The position numbers and the translations under genes are program-made. The notes under the pieces were generated by a model. That model was not told where the DNA came from. It did no database searches and saw only the letters and a list, made by a program, of their open reading frames with translations. From an uncultured bacterium (lineage in GTDB: Bacteria > Acidobacteriota > UBA890), in assembly GCA_937922775.1 (NCBI GenBank), contig CALAKE010000093.1, positions 1 to 6,687 on the forward strand: a stretch of 6,687 bases of DNA, in the 5' to 3' direction. Of this stretch, positions 5,978 through 6,687 are shown piece by piece. Within the stretch, counting starts at the first letter, position 1; each line of letters opens with the position of its first letter.

Positions 5978-6687
5978 GTGAGCAGCAACGAATCAGTCGA
6001 GCGGATGCTGAAGCAGCTCGAGAACCTCTTGCGCCAGCAGGACAAGAGTCCTGGCAAGGAGACTGAGACAGCACTCGAGCCGGAGGCAGTCGAGGGTAGC
6101 CTGTCTGGCCTGCTGGAGGAGCAAGAGGCCGGAGATCTCGCTTCCACGCCCGCCGTTGAGGCAATGGACGAATTCGAGTCTCATGCGGTTGTCGATGAGA
6201 CTCTAGAAGCGACAGATGACGGCACAAGCGATTCGGTAGCCGTGGACGCGCCCGGAGAACAGGACCTCCAGGTCGAGACAGCTCCGCCTGCGGCGGAGGA
6301 CGGAGACGATCGCCCATTCAGCATTGGAGATTTGCTCGGTCGATCAGCTCACAAGGGTGATCAGGCGGCTGGAGAGGAGTTGCCGGTGCAGGAGACCCCC
6401 TCCCCTCGTAGCGATCATGAACACCCTGCCGATCAGGTTGAAGTGAGCCACGATTCTTCCGCCGAACCCCCAGTCGACGTCCCAGACGAAATGGGGAAGC
6501 TTGTTCGCCCCGAAGAGGGTGTCCCGGATAGCCTCCAGAACTCTGCCGACTCAGGTGCTCTCCCCTCTGCCCGTGAGGATGTAGAGTCGCCGACCGGCAA
6601 GTACCCGAGCTGGTGGTTCAAGGGCGGGTCGGTGCATACATACGATGACGACAAGGACGTTCATGCAGCCGACCGCAGCGGCGATGT
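5978..6687 (+). CDS. Acidic, probably disordered protein of unknown family; 3' end beyond the window
   Basis: I do not recognise this protein. From the GTG at 5978 the frame is open to the right edge (236 codons, no stop), with a ribosome binding site upstream. There is no signal peptide or membrane segment, so a cytoplasmic location is likely. Residues 6-20 (SVERMLKQLENLLRQ) form a probable amphipathic helix or short coiled coil. Residues about 21-205 are very rich in Asp, Glu, Pro, Ser and Ala and almost free of aromatics, as in disordered linkers. Over the visible part I count 58 Asp/Glu against 16 Lys/Arg. Short hydrophobic islands interrupt it: GSLSGLLEE (40-48), FSIGDLLGR (114-122) and MGKLVRPEE (172-180); these could be docking motifs. 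From about 208 the composition changes (KYPSWWFKGGSVHTY, 208-222), suggesting a folded domain starting at the edge. The gene is divergent from the VWFA-related gene. The opposite strand also has open frames here, but none with a good start signal. Confidence 0.72.
   Translation, partial: MSSNESVERMLKQLENLLRQQDKSPGKETETALEPEAVEGSLSGLLEEQEAGDLASTPAVEAMDEFESHAVVDETLEATDDGTSDSVAVDAPGEQDLQVETAPPAAEDGDDRPFSIGDLLGRSAHKGDQAAGEELPVQETPSPRSDHEHPADQVEVSHDSSAEPPVDVPDEMGKLVRPEEGVPDSLQNSADSGALPSAREDVESPTGKYPSWWFKGGSVHTYDDDKDVHAADRSGD

Noticed and set aside
6176..6203. Nine-base inverted repeat GAGTCTCAT-N10-ATGAGACTC inside the acidic-protein gene
   Set aside because: A perfect 9-bp stem with a loop of this size is expected about once by chance in a window this long. 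It lies within a coding frame and has no T-tract.
5904..6317. Minus-strand open frame of 137 codons opposite the acidic-protein gene, with two smaller ones nested nearby
   Set aside because: The products are Arg/Pro/Ser-rich shadows, and the plus-strand frame is open over 700 nt to the edge with a good start signal.

Overview
The window looks like chromosomal DNA from a GC-rich bacterium, most likely an Acidobacteriota member. This is inferred from two families expanded in that phylum: a duplicated FtsX/MacB-type 'orphan' permease (ADOP type) and an exported protein resembling the VWFA-related acidobacterial family. An exported beta-propeller of the PQQ_2/BamB-like superfamily lies between them. 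No phage, insertion sequence, CRISPR, tRNA or rRNA was seen.

Layout, left to right. Positions 2-2161 (+) carry the 3' part of the permease gene, which enters from the left edge without its N-terminus. A 48-nt gap separates it from the convergent beta-propeller gene (2210-3625, -), which has a TTG start supported by a well-placed ribosome binding site. A strong GC-rich hairpin with T-tracts on both sides (3706-3741) separates that gene from the next one on the same strand, so the two are probably separate transcription units. The VWFA-related gene occupies 3777-5459 (-) and has a GTG start behind an exceptionally strong Shine-Dalgarno sequence. About 500 bp of non-coding DNA follows, with two adjacent inverted repeats on the VWFA side and an AT-rich stretch holding a perfect TATAAT on the other. 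From 5978 (+) a divergent gene runs off the right edge. It encodes a very acidic, probably disordered protein of unknown family.

How the genes work together is not evident. Three products are envelope-directed (one inner-membrane permease, two with Sec-type signal peptides), but strand changes and the terminator argue against one operon, and no partner ATPase, sensor or secretion component is visible. I do not see a convincing new multi-gene system. The points most worth checking are the unrecognised acidic protein at the right edge, the divergent intergenic region, and the degenerate metal site and Trp/Arg/Asp-rich insertion of the VWFA-related protein. All three visible start codons are non-ATG (TTG, GTG, GTG).
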